64,000 nt of DNA from Branchiostoma floridae (lineage: Eukaryota; Chordata; Leptocardii; Amphioxiformes; Branchiostomatidae), in contig NC_049984.1 in assembly GCF_000003815.2 (NCBI RefSeq), positions 3,804,618 through 3,868,617 on the forward strand, written 5' to 3'. A program made the position numbers and the translations under genes. Below are positions 33,535 to 46,960 of this stretch, piece by piece. The stretch's first letter is position 1. Every line of letters begins with the position of its first letter. The notes under the pieces were generated by a model. The model searched no databases, was not told where the DNA came from, and saw only the letters and a program-made list of their open reading frames with translations.

Positions 33535-35014
33535 TATGAACTTGGTTACATGAGAAACATCAAATTCATCGTAAACCAGAAACCTGTAGCATTCATACAG
33601 TGCACAACTCCAAATACGTAAATGATGAACTAGATCAAATCGGAAACAAAATAAGTTATTGCAAACAAGAAACGAAAAAGTGATAATGAAAAATAATGCC
33701 CCCTTATGTTTTGTGACTTTTCCTAAAGCGTAGGCCAGAGGAGCCTGTATGCTCCGTTACGAAGACAGATGGGCCGGTAGACGCGACACCAGTGATGCAT
33801 GTGTTCTGGAAAGGAAGGGCCATATTAGCGGCGGTATGGGAATGGGTTCTGGGCGGGAGGCAGCCCCCGGACGGCAGGAGTTCCTCGGTATGAATGGGGT
33901 TCCTGTCACCGTCACGGCGTCTGAGTTATCGTCTGAAATCCGTTTTCACTGGTGAGAATCAATCCACGTTCCCGCGCTCGCTGGTGGATGGTGCATGGCA
34001 TCTGTTTTGTCCTTTCTGTCTTTTAAGTCCCCGACGTGTTCTCTCCACGGAGAGTCATGACTCAAGCAGAGGTGAGAAAAACACCCGACGCTTTTGTTTT
34101 GCTGGACGCTGTTGCCGGAAGTATGTTTTTCCATACATAAACTATCAACATAAACTCTGGACTTTAGCTTAAAAGGCGGATCTCATAGGCATTATGCCTC
34201 TTCTGCGAATTCTATGCTTTGCTATGCCATGTACCGTGCAGGACGTAGAAGAAGGGCGTACGTTGGTTACAAGATACTTGGTTTGTGAACACACTCTTAA
34301 CATCTTCGACGTATGCGTTACAGTTTGGACCTCACATGCACCTGATCGACCTCTTTTCGGCGCGCCTCCTGTGTTGCTGGGTTTTGGGGTATCTTGTCTT
34401 CCCCCTTTCACTTATATCTCCTTGAATGTATAGGTCTTAAACGTAGGTGCAATTCAGATCTTTTCTGCAATCCTGATCTGTTCTGTTTCATAAAAATAAA
34501 CCACAATTACTGTATTTCTTTTTCATAGCACACACAGACACAATGCAACTGTTGCTGACAATCTGTAAGGCAGCGAAATGAGATTACCTGTCCAAGTCGA
34601 CGAAAGGCCTTTACGTGATTGACAAGACCACTTGAATAAAGTTTATCGCCATTTTAAGGCCTTCAAACGGCGGAATGACACTCAAGTTCATGTAATATCT
34701 AGTCTATATGAAACCAGTCATCAGCAACAAATAGGGAAATGCCACACAGCAGCTTGAACGAGCTTGTAAAGATAACACCTACTGTGGTATAAAAATCGAC
34801 GTAGTGTAACAATGTGGCGAAGTCAATTGAAATTGGAAGTTATATGCATCAACGTTCTGCATTTCTTCGTCTATGGTATTTGTTGGTTGGCTACGTTGTT
34901 GTAATTAGATACGAAAAAAAAAACAATTACTCAAGGATTGAACAACTGGCCTGAACAAACATGTATTTAACCAAAAGGTAAGAATTTATGAAACTAGCTT
35001 ATTTAGTCCAGTTG
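33535..35014. other. Intron 1, no recognised element
   Basis: Several frames of 60-90 codons on both strands, none conserved or recognisable. Confidence 0.4.
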
Positions 35015-35140
35015 TTCCGTCACCGATGACAGGTAGTGGACAGTATCTGAAATGTCTGACCGTTTATAAAATTATATCCAATGGCCTCAGTGAATACCAC
35101 CTTGCGTATCTTACTGCCTGGATGTCTAACCTTCATCGAC
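35015..35140 (+). mobile_element. Penelope-type terminal fragment (family 2), decayed
   Basis: Plus-orientation copy: GACAGGTAGTGGACAGTATC, then GAAATGTCTGACCGTTT, ATTATATCCA, CTTACTGCCTGGATGTCTAACC. The hammerhead-like core (35023-35056) is mutated at the CTGA and GAAAC positions. Confidence 0.55.
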
Positions 35141-38100
35141 GTTTACCTGGGTAGCTCTTTTCACCAGTGAACGGTCTGATTCTCCGTGCAAAGAATATCT
35201 AACAGCGTTCAACCAACCGTATCGGAATGGTGGCTTATATCAATTAGAACCGGCCTGAGGCATGGCCATCCGCAAAGCCTTTCAGCGCTGGTCTCAGAAG
35301 ACAAACAGTGGCGGGCAGGAGAGCGTTGTTTGTCCGCCATGACATCGCTCCATTCCTCGGTTGGCTGGCTACGGGGGGCCGAAAGTGCACTGGGAATTTG
35401 GTCTGTAACTTGCACTCTGGGCCCAACTTACTATACAGCCAGCTAGCTGATTTGGATTTATTGCAGAAATGGCAGACAATGCAATACATGGCAAATCTAG
35501 CAGCTCAGTTGATATTGGGTACCAACACATACATACATTCACATCTCATAAATACACATGAACAACTCAACTGGTTAACGTACAATTCAAATAAAATTGC
35601 ACAACTAAGCCTAAAGACAAACCTTCTCGAGTAGAGTATAAGTTAAACTTGATAATATATATATATATAAATAAAGAGCACACATATCTAAAAAAGTAAA
35701 AACGTTCATCGCCACCGTAGAAGTATCCTAGTAGAACAGAAACAAAAAAATGTGATTTTGGAGAAACACAGAGATGACAAGCAAGTTAGTTAAGATTTAC
35801 TTTTTGAGCTTTCATGTTTCAAGGTACGTGTCTTGATAATCTACGTATATTTTTTCTGGCAATTATCAATGACAGAAGACTTACAACTACAACCATTTCC
35901 GTCTCAGGACTGCTGAATGTTGTGAGGAACACTCACAAATGCCCTACGAATATCCCAAATGTGCTATGGTAAGACAATGTCGTTATGATCTAGACCGTAT
36001 GTGTTACAAAATAAAATAACCACGATTGGCTTGATTGTTTTATCTTTTCCCTAAAATGTACAATGAACAATAGTCTTGATGGTGAAACTATTGAACAGAC
36101 ACATGAAAACAATCTCTATGTTCCTCAAAAAGACGGTGTAAAAAAGTAATACTTTTTGTATTAGTTCATGCCCAAGTTTCCATGAATACATTGCTTTGTT
36201 ATCAATGTTTAATTGTCACCACAAAAGTAAATATACAGTTGTGTGGGCAACAAAATCGATATCCCATCACATGCGACATGAATAAACAACAAATAGTATA
36301 ACGTTACAAAACATAAAAATGATAAACCATGATTCACTATACGACAAAAGTCACCATAAACCAACCTTTACTATCCAATTCCCACGACTTTACAGACACC
36401 ATGCATACCTATATAAGGGTCCCCTATTTAATTGTAATGAATATACTTTCAGTATTCACTAATTAAAGCTCCGCACTCTGTGCCAGTGTGGATGGTTTCC
36501 AATTCAGATTAGGCACACGTTATACCCCTGTGACATTATCCACGATCTTCGGGCGTATGGATAGAAGATCGGCCATATTCAAGATCGACAGAGGGCTGCG
36601 CGTATTTTTCACCTGAACACCACCCCTCTTACATATCAGCCATACCTTGTACCTTGAACAATTGTTGTGAAATAAAGTAATGATTATAAGCGAGGCTCGG
36701 GCGATTGCCGCAGAATTGTCGTCCGATCGATTTTCGCCAAATGTGACAGGGGATTTCGGAGAGGTATGCAAACCTGCTGCTCATGTTCGCACGGAGCGGC
36801 CTTGACAGAAGTGTAGATAACGCAAGACGACAGGCGTAAGTTCCTTCCCCTGAGCATTTAAGCCTCCCATATTGCTGTTAAGTGTTGAGGTGGTGATGTC
36901 CCGCGTCTCTGGTTACCCTAATGGACTTCAAATAAAGTCTGAGGTGCTTACCGAGGTCCATTTTCTTTACTGTCGGCTCTTATACTGGGGGCTAATGCTC
37001 CCCTGGTTCTACTCTACTGTAACTACTATAGAAGGTTCTTCTTTATTACACTGTAAAGTTAGCATCTTCGTATTCCATTAGGCATGGAAAAGATAGTTTG
37101 GGGGCTAACACCACATCCCATGCATGAAGAATGAGAAAGACAACGAACTTTCTCTGCAAGAACACGTTTTGCCATTTCCACGGAAGCAAGGCATCCTTTT
37201 TCTCACCATAACCTACATCTTAGGAGGAAGTACCACACTGACAGCTTCTTTCCTAGAGCTTCATCCGGAACAAGCTTTCATTGAATTTATTTCCTGTTGG
37301 ATACAATCTAAAACTTTCAGAGTCAAGGGTAAACAAACATCTTCTGCAGAATCCAGTACTGTAACCCAAAACGCATGAGTGGCTCCATGAGCCTTGTTTT
37401 GCGGTTAAAAGACAACACAAATGAGAAACTTTTATTTCTGTCGGGATATAAGGACACTAATGTTTATTGAAAAAAAAAAAAACATTTGCATTGTGAAGAC
37501 CGCACAATATTCGGAATATACTATATTTATAAGCTTCTTTAAAATATCGCTGCTTGAATATGCTCGTTCAACAGAGTTGCCCATGGTACCTACAACACGG
37601 GACAAGGTCAGCTAAATGATGAGAGCATCTTTGTTGTAATCCTGTCAATGTTAGGAAATAGCTGCCTGTTATCTTTGACCAGATGCTGGACAGTAGATAC
37701 GCTGTTTTACAGATGTCCATTTCGTAAACTGGATTAGGTCTAAGACAGGCCATGGGTTATCTTATTTTCTCTAAATCTGACCGGATTAAAGGTTACCCGT
37801 ACATGCAATGAGAGATGTGGCCTTTGATACGACTATACCCGTCCATTCGGGCTGACTGTAGCGCCCCGCGTTGGTCTGTCTGTCACTTGTTGTACGATGC
37901 AAAGTTGGCCGTGATCTTGAAGAGATTCTGTCGCAGATGTACCACCACAAATGACTCGCCTCGAATATATACCGGATAACATTGCACATAAAACAAAATA
38001 CTACCGAATAGTTTCCTCCAACACAAAAAGAACATTGATCAAGTGTTACTCTTGATATACGCCAGCCTTTGTGGCATAGACCTAGTTGACACAGCAAACT

Positions 38101-38674
38101 AAACCCGTATTGGTTAAACAAATCTTTGTTAGGATTTCATTTACGTAGTAAAAAAATGTATGTATCAAACAAAATTGTATGTCATCGATCAAGTAGTAGT
38201 ATTCCTTGAATTGTAACGATTTTGGATGCATTAATGCATGGTAAGCTTCTGAACCATGCAAAGGTTTCAGCAGAAACTACTTACTTTCTAAAGTTAAGGA
38301 GACGGCGAACTATAAAACCATTTATCTGTCTGTAAAAACGGCTACAGTCCGCCGCCGTCCTGTCAAGACCTCTATGTTTGCCCGTAATGTTCAACCCGCG
38401 AGGAAAACCGCCGGGACCGGGGCTGAAAGGTCATACGGTGCTACTTAGAGCGCCCAGTGGACTGTTTTCTGATTCAAAAGACCTCGGCTGAATCTAACGA
38501 TATCCCCCGCTCGTATCGCTATGTGTGCATGCTCTGTGGACTGTAAACGTAATCAGTGGTTATCCTTGATGCATTCTCAGATGGAGAGTCGGCCGTTTTT
38601 ATCATGAGGGCGGACAGGATGTCGTTACGGGAATGTATCGTCAGTTAGGAACGAATTGCCCCTCCCTCGGGGGA
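35141..38674. other. Intron 1, 3.5 kb without recognised element
   Basis: A short TA run lies at about 35658. Frames on both strands are short and unrecognised. Confidence 0.4.
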
Positions 38675-39135
38675 AAGCAAACGACGTTAACGTCGAGCGA
38701 CTTCGGGCTTTGCTCAAACATGCAATTATAATAGACCTTGAACCCTAATGGCAACTCTCGCTTATCCCTTTAAAATCGGCTGGAAATAGACATATCTAGA
38801 AGATCACGATTGAGTGACTTTTAAGCAAACGACGTTAATGTCAAGCGACTTCGGGCTTTGCGAAAACATGCAAATTTGATAACCTTAAACATTTACTTAA
38901 GACTTAATGGCAACTCTCCCTTATCCCTTTAAAAATCTGCTGGAAGTAGGCGTATTGAAAAGATCGGAATTGAGTGTCTTTCCAGCGAACGACGTTAATG
39001 TCAAGCGACTTCGGACTTTGCTAAAACATGCACATTTGATAACCTTGAACTTTTAGTTAAGACTTAATGGCAACTCTCCCTTATCCCTTTAACAAATCTG
39101 CTGGAAGTAGGCGTATCGAAAAGATCGGGATGGAG
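38675..39135. repeat. Three tandem units of about 150-160 bp
   Basis: Units start near 38675, 38823 and 38983 with AGC(A/G)AACGACGTTAA.GTC, continue with AAGCGACTTCGG.CTTTGC and AACTCTC.CTTATCCCTTTAA, and end with AAGATC..GA.TGAGTG.CTTT. Confidence 0.85.
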
Positions 39136-39305
39136 TGTCTTTCCAGACCAGTACTGTGCAAAGAAGATTTAAAGACTACTGTGCAAAGAAGATTTAAAGA
39201 CCGGCTGTAAAAAATGACTCAACTCTGGAAAGAGATAGGAGCGGAGAAAGAGGATTGCAAATGGTATCAGGTCAAGATAGGCGGAAATGGGAAGGTCGGC
39301 CCTTA

Positions 39306-40240
39306 AGGAGGGTACAGAGGTGAAGGACTAACGCTGCGTTATACCGACAGGGACTTTAGGCAGTGAGAGTAAGCGGTCTTTATATAATTATGGAGTTTAT
39401 AATATTATGCTGGAAAATAGGACATCCACCAGAAATCCAGGAACGGGTGTCTGAGTTCCAAGAACAGAAACAAAGATGTATACAAATTCCGGGGTAGCGG
39501 ATTCTAAGAAATTTCAGGAGAAAATTACAGATTTTAGATATTAGGAGAAGCTGCATAGAATTCCCGGAACATGATATGCCGGACGAGCGTGCCTTGATCA
39601 CAGCTGAATTAGGGGGGGGGGGGGGGGTGCACGGCAATGGGTCGGCCTTTGTTCTGTTTACTAGAGCGCTGCTTAAAGTCTATCTTGGATAGAGGGTACA
39701 GAGGGTAGAAGGGTACAGAGGGTGAAGGACTAACGCTGAGTAATACCGATAGGGACTTAAAGTAGTGAGTGTAGGCGGCCTTTATATAATTATGGAGTTT
39801 ATAAAATTACATTCCAAAATCCAGGAACGAGTGTCCAAGAACAGAAACAAAGATGTATAAAAATTCCGGGGTAATGGTAAATACCGACAGGGCTCTTTAG
39901 GCAGAGAGTGTAAGCGGTTTTTATACAATTATGGAGTTAACAAGATTATGCTGTAAAAAAGGACATTCACCAGAAATCCAGGAACGGGTGTCTGAGTTCC
40001 AAGAACGGAAACAAAGATGTATACAAATTCCGGGGTAACGGATTCTAGAAAATTTTCAGGAGAAGATTACAGATATTAGGAGCAATTGCATAGAACTCCC
40101 GGAACATGATATACCGGACGAGCGTGGCATGATCACAGTTGGATGAGGAGTGGCGCGGCAATGGATCAGTTTCTGTTCTGCTTGCTAGAGCGGTTTCTAT
40201 CTTGGATGGGCAGCTAATTCACTCTTGGCTCTATATCAAG
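39306..40240. repeat. Three partial direct copies of a 350-bp unit
   Basis: Shared blocks are GTGAAGGACTAACGCTG, TATA.AATTATGGAGTT, CACCAGAAATCCAGGAACGG and GAACATGATAT.CCGGACGAG. The copies begin near 39306, 39705 (internally shortened) and 39873. A run of about 17 G lies at 39612. Confidence 0.82.
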
Positions 40241-41052
40241 GTACCGGTGGTGCACACTACCTAGTACTTAAGTAGTGGAGGAAGGATCACACACGGAGCC
40301 ACATCACACAGAAAAATACAGCCGTACTGTACTGCATGGGCAATAGGTCATAGCATAGGGGTAGTCACACTATTTAATCCACAACATCCGAGACCACAAT
40401 AGGTTTTAAAAAAGTATAAAACAACTAAAACTGAGTTTTCCGGAAAATTCAAGAAAGCATTGCTGCCTACTTTTCAATGAAGACTTTTTAATTTGAAAAG
40501 TACATGTTATCGGTAAGATATAAAATATGTCACAAAAGACAGAGACTAGAGGCGGGAATCGGTACAAAAAACGTTCCGAAGAAAATTAGCGGACTGGGTT
40601 TTGGACCGATTAAAAATTCAACAGGTTAGATCGGCAGTCGCTCACACGCTTTGGGGTTACCGAGATTTAAAGTTAGTTCTTCAATGCCAGTAGCAATTGT
40701 CACGAGCACCGCAGAATATACACATCTAGTCGCCAAGTTCTCCACAGATAACGTACCTTTATTTTCTGTATACCGGTACCCACCCCTAACATAGACCTAA
40801 ACTCTAAAGTTCTTCAATGCCAGCCGTAATTGTCACGAGCACAGCAGAACAGACACATCTAGCCGCCAAGTTCTCCATAGATAACGTAATCACAGCAGCG
40901 GTGCAGCGCCGTGACTTTGTTATCTTTTGCCGCAGCGTTTCCTGTTTTTCTGGAAACACGTTTTGCCTTATCATCTGAGGTATTACCGGCTCAGCGATGT
41001 GCGCGGGCATGACTACATGTCCGTGAAACTACTGATGACAACAGAGATGCAG
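40241..41052. repeat. Pair of 82-bp direct repeats in intron 1
   Basis: GTTCTTCAATGCCAG.(C)GTAATTGTCACGAGCAC through CGCCAAGTTCTCCA.AGATAACGTA occurs at about 40676-40758 and 40808-40890. The rest of the interval has no recognised feature. Confidence 0.75.
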
Positions 41053-41460
41053 ACCGACACCTGGGCCGCGGGAAGAACTGCTGCTACTGTGGAGTACTAA
41101 AACTTTCATGGACACAGATTATTCAAAAGAGCAACCATTAAGTGTGTAAAGTGGATCCGAAACTTTTTAGGATTTTAATAGCAATTGAAATGTTTGAGTT
41201 AAAGACTTTACTCTTCATTATCACAGTTTTGACATGGCGACACTTATACCATACCGACACCTGGGCCGCGGGAAGAACTGCTACTTCAGTGTAGCACCAA
41301 AACATTCATGGGCACAGATTATTCAAAAGAACAACCATTAAGTGTGTAAAGTGGATCCAAACCTTTTAGGATCTTTTAGCAGTTGACCAGTTTTGGTTAA
41401 AGTCTTCTTTCTTCACCATCAGAGTTTTGAGATGGCGACAGTGACACCAATACCATACTG
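41053..41460. repeat. Tandem pair of 200-bp units
   Basis: ACCGACACCTGGGCCGCGGG starts each unit (41053 and 41253). Both continue through CACAGATTATTCAAAAGA, AAGTGTGTAAAGTGGATCC and TGGCGACA.T..ACC. Confidence 0.88.
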
Positions 41461-41780
41461 CTACATCGTGCACGCATATCCAAAGAATCGCCCAAAGATT
41501 ATACTTTCTTTGTGTCTACCTCCCTAAATCATTACCTTTTTTCACATTGTTGATTCTATGATAAGCATACAAGCAAACAAGAAAAGACGATAGGTACTAC
41601 ATGTATGATGTTAAGATATCTTACATATCATAAACATCAATGTGATTGAACGAAGTCAATGTTGTAGCGGCAAAAACCAAACTTGTGAGATTGATCGTTT
41701 GAAACCTAGGAGGAATCATCACAACAGTTTTGTGGAATGTTGAGTCCTACAAACTGGGCACCTAACGCGGGGACATAGTT
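41461..41780. other. Intron 1, probable upstream part of LINE relic
   Basis: Frames are broken; 41745-41780 may still be LINE-derived (ACGCGGGGACATAG recalls the RGDLI segment of CR1/L2-type polyproteins). Confidence 0.3.
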
Positions 41781-41956
41781 GGAAACTTAAGGTACCCCTG
41801 GCTAGGAATAGGGTCAGAGCTCAGTCCTTTAGCGTCAGGGTGGTTCACGAATGATACGCCCTGCCACAGGACGTTGTAGACGCCAAGTCTATTAATGAGT
41901 TTAAAACCGAGCTAGATGAACTGTGGGAGAACGAGATGTACATTCTGCAAGTGTGA
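41781..41956 (+). pseudogene. CR1/L2-type LINE C-terminal relic
   Basis: The plus-strand frame reads LKVPLARNRVRAQ, FSVRVVHE, then an in-frame TGA where family members have Trp (before YALPQDVVDAKSI), then NEFKTELDELW and TGA at 41954. The FS.RVV..W..LP..VV.A.S...FK..LD..W pattern is the well-known C-terminal signature of CR1/L2-like LINEs. The internal stop marks it as dead. It is a different family from the RTE element and from the 12521 LINE. Confidence 0.82.
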
Positions 41957-43193
41957 AGATCGGGAGCTACAGGCGTCGCCTTCATCCCGAGGATGGTATC
42001 AAAGTAGGTATAAAAGACACTTTGGGTAGAAATCCCATGCACTCGTCACCCAATGCAGCATTGATCGGTGCACGTTGGATGAGGAAGGGAGCTTTAGATA
42101 GCTTTACTTCCTGCTTTGCTAATTTCGAATCTGCGATTTAAATTAAGCGTATCGCAAAAACCGTCTGGCAGACATAATCCTGCAAATTTACAAACAGGTT
42201 TTGCAGGTTTTTGCTTTTCTGGGTGTTCATGCTGAACCTGATTCATACAACCTCAAAGAAGGATTTTGAAGCAAACGGCAAGTTCAAACTTTATGTATCG
42301 TTATCTAGACGGCAACACATGATGTCGTTTCTTTTTGCAAACACAAACACAGACACACACACACACACTCTCTCACACTCTCTCATAATCAAACCGTGTT
42401 TATGTATTCAAGACCTGTACACTCAAGAAACATTACTTTAAACATTTCTTTTTGTAACACTTCCTTCTTTTCTTGGTATATACGTTGATAAATTGTTGAC
42501 GACTTTATACATTTTTCATTTACCTTTTTTAGAGTATCATATCCAGCATCGATAGACAACGGACATCATCTGCAAATAGCAAGCAGCTCGCTTATTCTCG
42601 ACGAACTCATTTCTTTTGTGTGTCTATTCCGCTGCCCGGTGGATTGGATTGGAGTGCAGTCCAAAGAACAGAATCAAAAGCGATCAATCAGACGGCAGAC
42701 TCGGTTACAGCAGCCACTACTAACTTTGGCTGACGGCGGAGGAATAATAATCATGCGAAGTTGTAGGGTCTACATACTAAGTTGGATTGACTGAATACCT
42801 TTTATCTGTGATAGTTCTATTTTCTCAAGTCAAAATTTCACATTTTTTTCTGTACCGGAACTTCACACACAACAACTGTAAAAGGTATTCAAAAGAAATT
42901 TGTTTTCATGTTTGTATGATATTCTCCATTTTCCAGACAAACATATATAATTTATAACTTCTCGCCTGGTATTACGTATGCTATTACTGACGTACAATAT
43001 ATCATGTTTCTCATGACCATATCTGATAGAGCAAATGAGAAATGTTACTCCAGGGCGCAACGTTGCGTAATCGTGCCCCAAGACATCCCTATGTAGCCCT
43101 TTCCCATCAGTATATACTGACTGGAGAACGACTAAGTTCTAAAAGGTCGCTACGTAATGCATAGCAGAAAGCTGAGTGCGTATGGTGGGAAAC
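41957..43193. other. Intron 1, LINE 3' flank, CA repeat and unique sequence
   Basis: A (CA)n run with CTCTCACA extension lies at 42339-42384. No other recognised feature. Confidence 0.45.
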
Positions 43194-43485
43194 TACTGTA
43201 AATGCAGAAATGTTCGCAGTTTTAGCGGAAAGCCACTTCACCGCGAACTTAAAACCACCGTGAATATTTTCCATGGCAGTATGTGACCGTCTATGGCGCT
43301 ACCGTGAACTTGATGCCACCGCGAACACTCCATTTTTCAGCTGCCGTGAACTTAAAACCACCGCGAACACTCCATTTTCCCGCTACCGCGAAATTAAAAC
43401 CACCTCGAACAGTCCATTGTCCCGCTACCGCGAACTTAAAACCACCGCGAACACTAAATCCCCGCGACCTTAAATGCATTTCAGG
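43194..43485. mobile_element. MITE with TACTGTAAATGCA termini, expanded copy
   Basis: Left end TACTGTAAATGCAGAAATG, right end TTAAATGCATTTCAGGT. Inside, the block CCGCGAACTTAAAACCACCG with CGAACA.TCCATT is repeated about four times, whereas the copy at 30937-31147 has fewer. Overlapping frames with a TANTPFSRYRELK-like pattern are by-products of the repeat. Confidence 0.8.
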
Positions 43486-45364
43486 TCATCATCTCGATCT
43501 CAACAATATGACAAGGGCCGGCCGCGCATATTGCCGTGCCCCTCCCCCTTCAATATGATCCACTATTCCCGTCCACACATACAATATCATTCCCGACTCG
43601 TCCAACTCCGCGCCCTTGACATCGCCTACAGAAATGACGACTTATCCACGCCGTTATTAAATTCTGCTGCAGTTAATCTTCCACCATATACACGTAGGGA
43701 GAGTTAAGCTTTGCTGCAAGGTATATTGCCTGAATTATCAGTAAGCTCCTGAAGTCATGGTCCAAGTAGAAGACATGGTAACTATGCAGTAGAGATTGGA
43801 AACCTGTCCCCCTTCCTTCAAGTTTCGTTTTACTATGTTTTAGCTGTGCAATAAATCTAATGATCTAGTAGATAGCTGGGTCACGGGAAATATACGGCTT
43901 ATTGTCGACGGGACCGATCTCAATCTGTTTTCATCTGACGCGCTCGATGCTAAAACCTTCAGCTAAATGGAAAGAAAATTAAAGCTCCCCAAAGCAATCT
44001 ATTTGCTAATGATCTTGTAATTCACTAATTAGATATTGAGGGAAACTTTGCCCTTGAATGTCATGAAGGAATGCGAAAAAGATTGGTTTGCTAATGAGGA
44101 AGGTTTTGATGGTTCAGAAATGGGGGAGGGGGGCGTCGGGGGAATTTACATTTACAATGTAACCCGACAATCTACTTTCAATATAACCATTTCTGAGTCA
44201 TCGACTGATACATGTCGAAAAAAAACATTGCTGCTATATCAATCATGGTGAATCTGTTTTGTATTTTTTTGTCGCTTTACTCGGTTCTTTGTTTATGTTT
44301 ATCCTTGATGCGATGTACAGTGAACGTCCTAATCTATGCAAGTGCGCAAATCCAATCATTAAGTGTTTACCCATCTTAGTATGTCTTTATACCCCATATC
44401 TCATTTTCCACCGAGTCCCCGGAGATGAACAAAATTATCCCATATAGCCCCCACGCCCCAGAAGCCTTTGCATCTTCTCCCAACTCTGCGAAAATAAGGT
44501 AATCTTTTCCCCTGAGTGGGAATTTTCCGGCCTTAGAAGCTTAAAACTCCTCGGCCTGTAGATGATATCGCTGCGATAAGACGGGTGGACCGCTTACTCT
44601 TCCTACACTCGGCATTAAGCTTCCTTTTCTACGTGCAAATGTAACCTGGAGGCATTGATTAAGGCTGCTTTACACTTCACCCTGTAGGGTACCGTGCGGG
44701 TTAGCGAGTCTGATTTCAGATGAATGAATCTCTCTGGCACCTACTTACCCTCCAGGGCCAAGTATAAGTAACGACAATACATTAAGCTGAAGCGGTGATA
44801 CATTGAAACTAGGTCGTACGATAAAGAAAGCAATAAAAATACACAGTACAATTTCTCCTGAAAGAATGGGTTGCTTCCGCTGGGGGTTCCTGAAATAGGT
44901 ATACGGTTTCGGATTTACGGGAATTTGTCTTGTTAATCAACAAGATTGAGGGAATGACAGCAGAAAACGCAATGAAACGTGAACGCGAAAACTAATTAGG
45001 TAATGGTGTGGAGAGACTGAATTACAGTTAGCGTTTCGGTGCGGTTTCCTGTTTTTACTTTATTGATAGGGTAGCGCATTCCTCTTACGTTGCGTTCACG
45101 TAGACTTGGCCTTTCATATTGGAATTGCCAGCTACAAAACTGATATTTGTTGCTGTGGCGTAACTTCCCATTCTTTATCTTCTGTGTGGCGTTGTTAAAC
45201 AAATTCTGCCGGTTGTTTGTGGCCCACCCTGAACTCAAGAACCCTACCACACATATACCGTTGTCACAGCAACCCCCCCCCCCCCCCCCCGATATCTCAA
45301 GCCCGGTGGCCAAATTCACTCGGGGACGAAAGCTCCGTGACATCGGCGGTGCTGGGACATTAAC
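43486..45364. other. Intron 1, no recognised element
   Basis: A run of about 20 C lies at 45271-45290. No coding feature was recognised. Confidence 0.4.
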
Positions 45365-45617
45365 GTGGTATCTCACTGCACTTGGGCTTGGGGAACCGGT
45401 GCGGCACTGCGGGGTTCGAAATATTATTCAACGGATTTCAAAGAAAGAGTGCGAAATTTTCATATGTCTTCTGTATCTTGTTATCTTTTAAGTTATATTT
45501 TTTATGTACTATGAAATATCTAGAGTACAAAATAAATCGGCGAAACTAACTCAACAGTGCCGCAGTGAACGAACCCCGCAGTGCCGCACCGGTGTCCCAA
45601 GTGCAGTGAGATACCAC
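45365..45617. mobile_element. Foldback/MITE with about 50-bp inverted arms
   Basis: Left arm 45365-45418 starts GTGGTATCTCACTGCACTTG and ends CGGCACTGCGGGGTTCG. Right arm 45570-45617 is its reverse complement, with a few mismatches and a 6-bp length difference. The 150-bp centre is AT-rich without coding potential. No transposase; the target duplication is unclear. Confidence 0.8.
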
Positions 45618-46009
45618 CTTTACACGATAGATCGAAGTCAATGCCGTTTCTACGTGAACCAGTCCCCGGGCCATGGCTGGGTTCCGGGCGCGGGAACGTA
45701 ATCCAGCGTCCCCGGGCGCTGCCCGCTTAATTACCCCCATGGATTAAGGACAAAGTGAGAAATTGATATCAAACATCGGGAGGAGATCGATCAAAAGGGG
45801 CTGTTTGTTAGGTAAACTCAGACTGACTGGAACATAGCGGATGACGCCATCTTCTTCGATTGGTCGTAAAGGCGTAGTTGTCGATACATTCTTACTAGTA
45901 GATATTCCCTTTATGTGTACATGTGTATGTGCGACTATCACAGGTACAGTATGACTGATATGCCAAAGCTTATGTTATATAGAGTGATACAACAGCAGTG
46001 CTCATCTCA
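45618..46009. other. Intron 1, no recognised element
   Basis: No coding or RNA feature was recognised. Confidence 0.4.
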
Positions 46010-46079
46010 TTTCATCTCATCTCATCTCATCTCTCTCTCTCTCTTTCTCTCTCACTCTCTCTCTCTCTCTCTCTCTCTG
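46010..46079. repeat. (TCATC)n/(CT)n simple repeat
   Basis: Several CATCT units run into an almost pure CT dinucleotide array. Confidence 0.95.
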
Positions 46080-46254
46080 TGGCGCGTCAGAGAGTGCGTG
46101 TATGTGTGTGGGAGGGGGCTGTATGTGTACGCGTGAGTATGGAAGTTGGCTTTCACTACATTTTGTTGCTGAGAAATCTCTTAATTCTCCTAAAGTCATT
46201 ATGTCCAACGGTAAGAGAGCCCTGTTTTGGACCTAACAGTCGAGTCGTGAGTTG

Positions 46255-46960
46255 CATGTCAGACTGTATTCAGTCACACTACTATCATATTATGTATCAT
46301 ATTTGTTACGGCACGGCGACAGTAGTCACTGAACCGGCTTTCATGATTTTACGCGATAGGTCTCGGAGACTGACATTGTGACTACAGCAAAAGTGGGTTA
46401 ACGTCTATAGAGTTTCCGCACCAGTCAGGAACACTATTGCTGAAGATTGACTGTATTCTGATGATGTGGATTCATCAACCTACTAGTTTCGTTAGCAAAG
46501 ATACGAAGCAATCCTAGACCCAAAATACATTCATCTTCACGTAACGTATCAATCTTTATAAGCAAGAACTTTTGTGGTCATTAGTTAGTTTTTGGTCGTC
46601 ACTAAGTTGCATTAAAAGACTGTATGAAATCACACTACTAAATCATATACTATATTTGTAACGACACGGCCACAACAGATACAGAGCTGGCTGTCATGAA
46701 TTTAAGCGAAGCTGCAGCCCATTATTGGTCTGGGAGACCGACATTGTGATAACAGAAAGTGGGTTAACGACTATAAAGTTTCTGCCCTATTGCTGATGAT
46801 GCTATATACTGATGATTTGGATTCATTAACCTATTTCGTTAGCAAAGATATTGGTATGAAGCAATCATAGACCCGGAATACATTAATTTTCTACGTAACG
46901 TATCAATCTTTATAAGCAAGAACTTTTACATACATTTGCATGTGGTCATAAGTAAGTTTA
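46255..46960. repeat. Tandem pair of about 350-bp units
   Basis: Blocks CACACTACTA, GGTCT.GGAGAC.GACATTGTGA, AAGTGGGTTAACG, GTTTCGTTAGCAAAGATA and CGTAACGTATCAATCTTTAT occur in the same order in 46262-46590 and 46630-46960. Confidence 0.85.

Noticed and set aside
37786-38121. 111-codon minus-strand frame
   Set aside because: Low-complexity mixture without recognised motif, inside a repeat-rich intron.
43273-43558. Frames with TANTPFSRYRELK-like repeats
   Set aside because: Translation of the internal MITE repeats in several overlapping frames.
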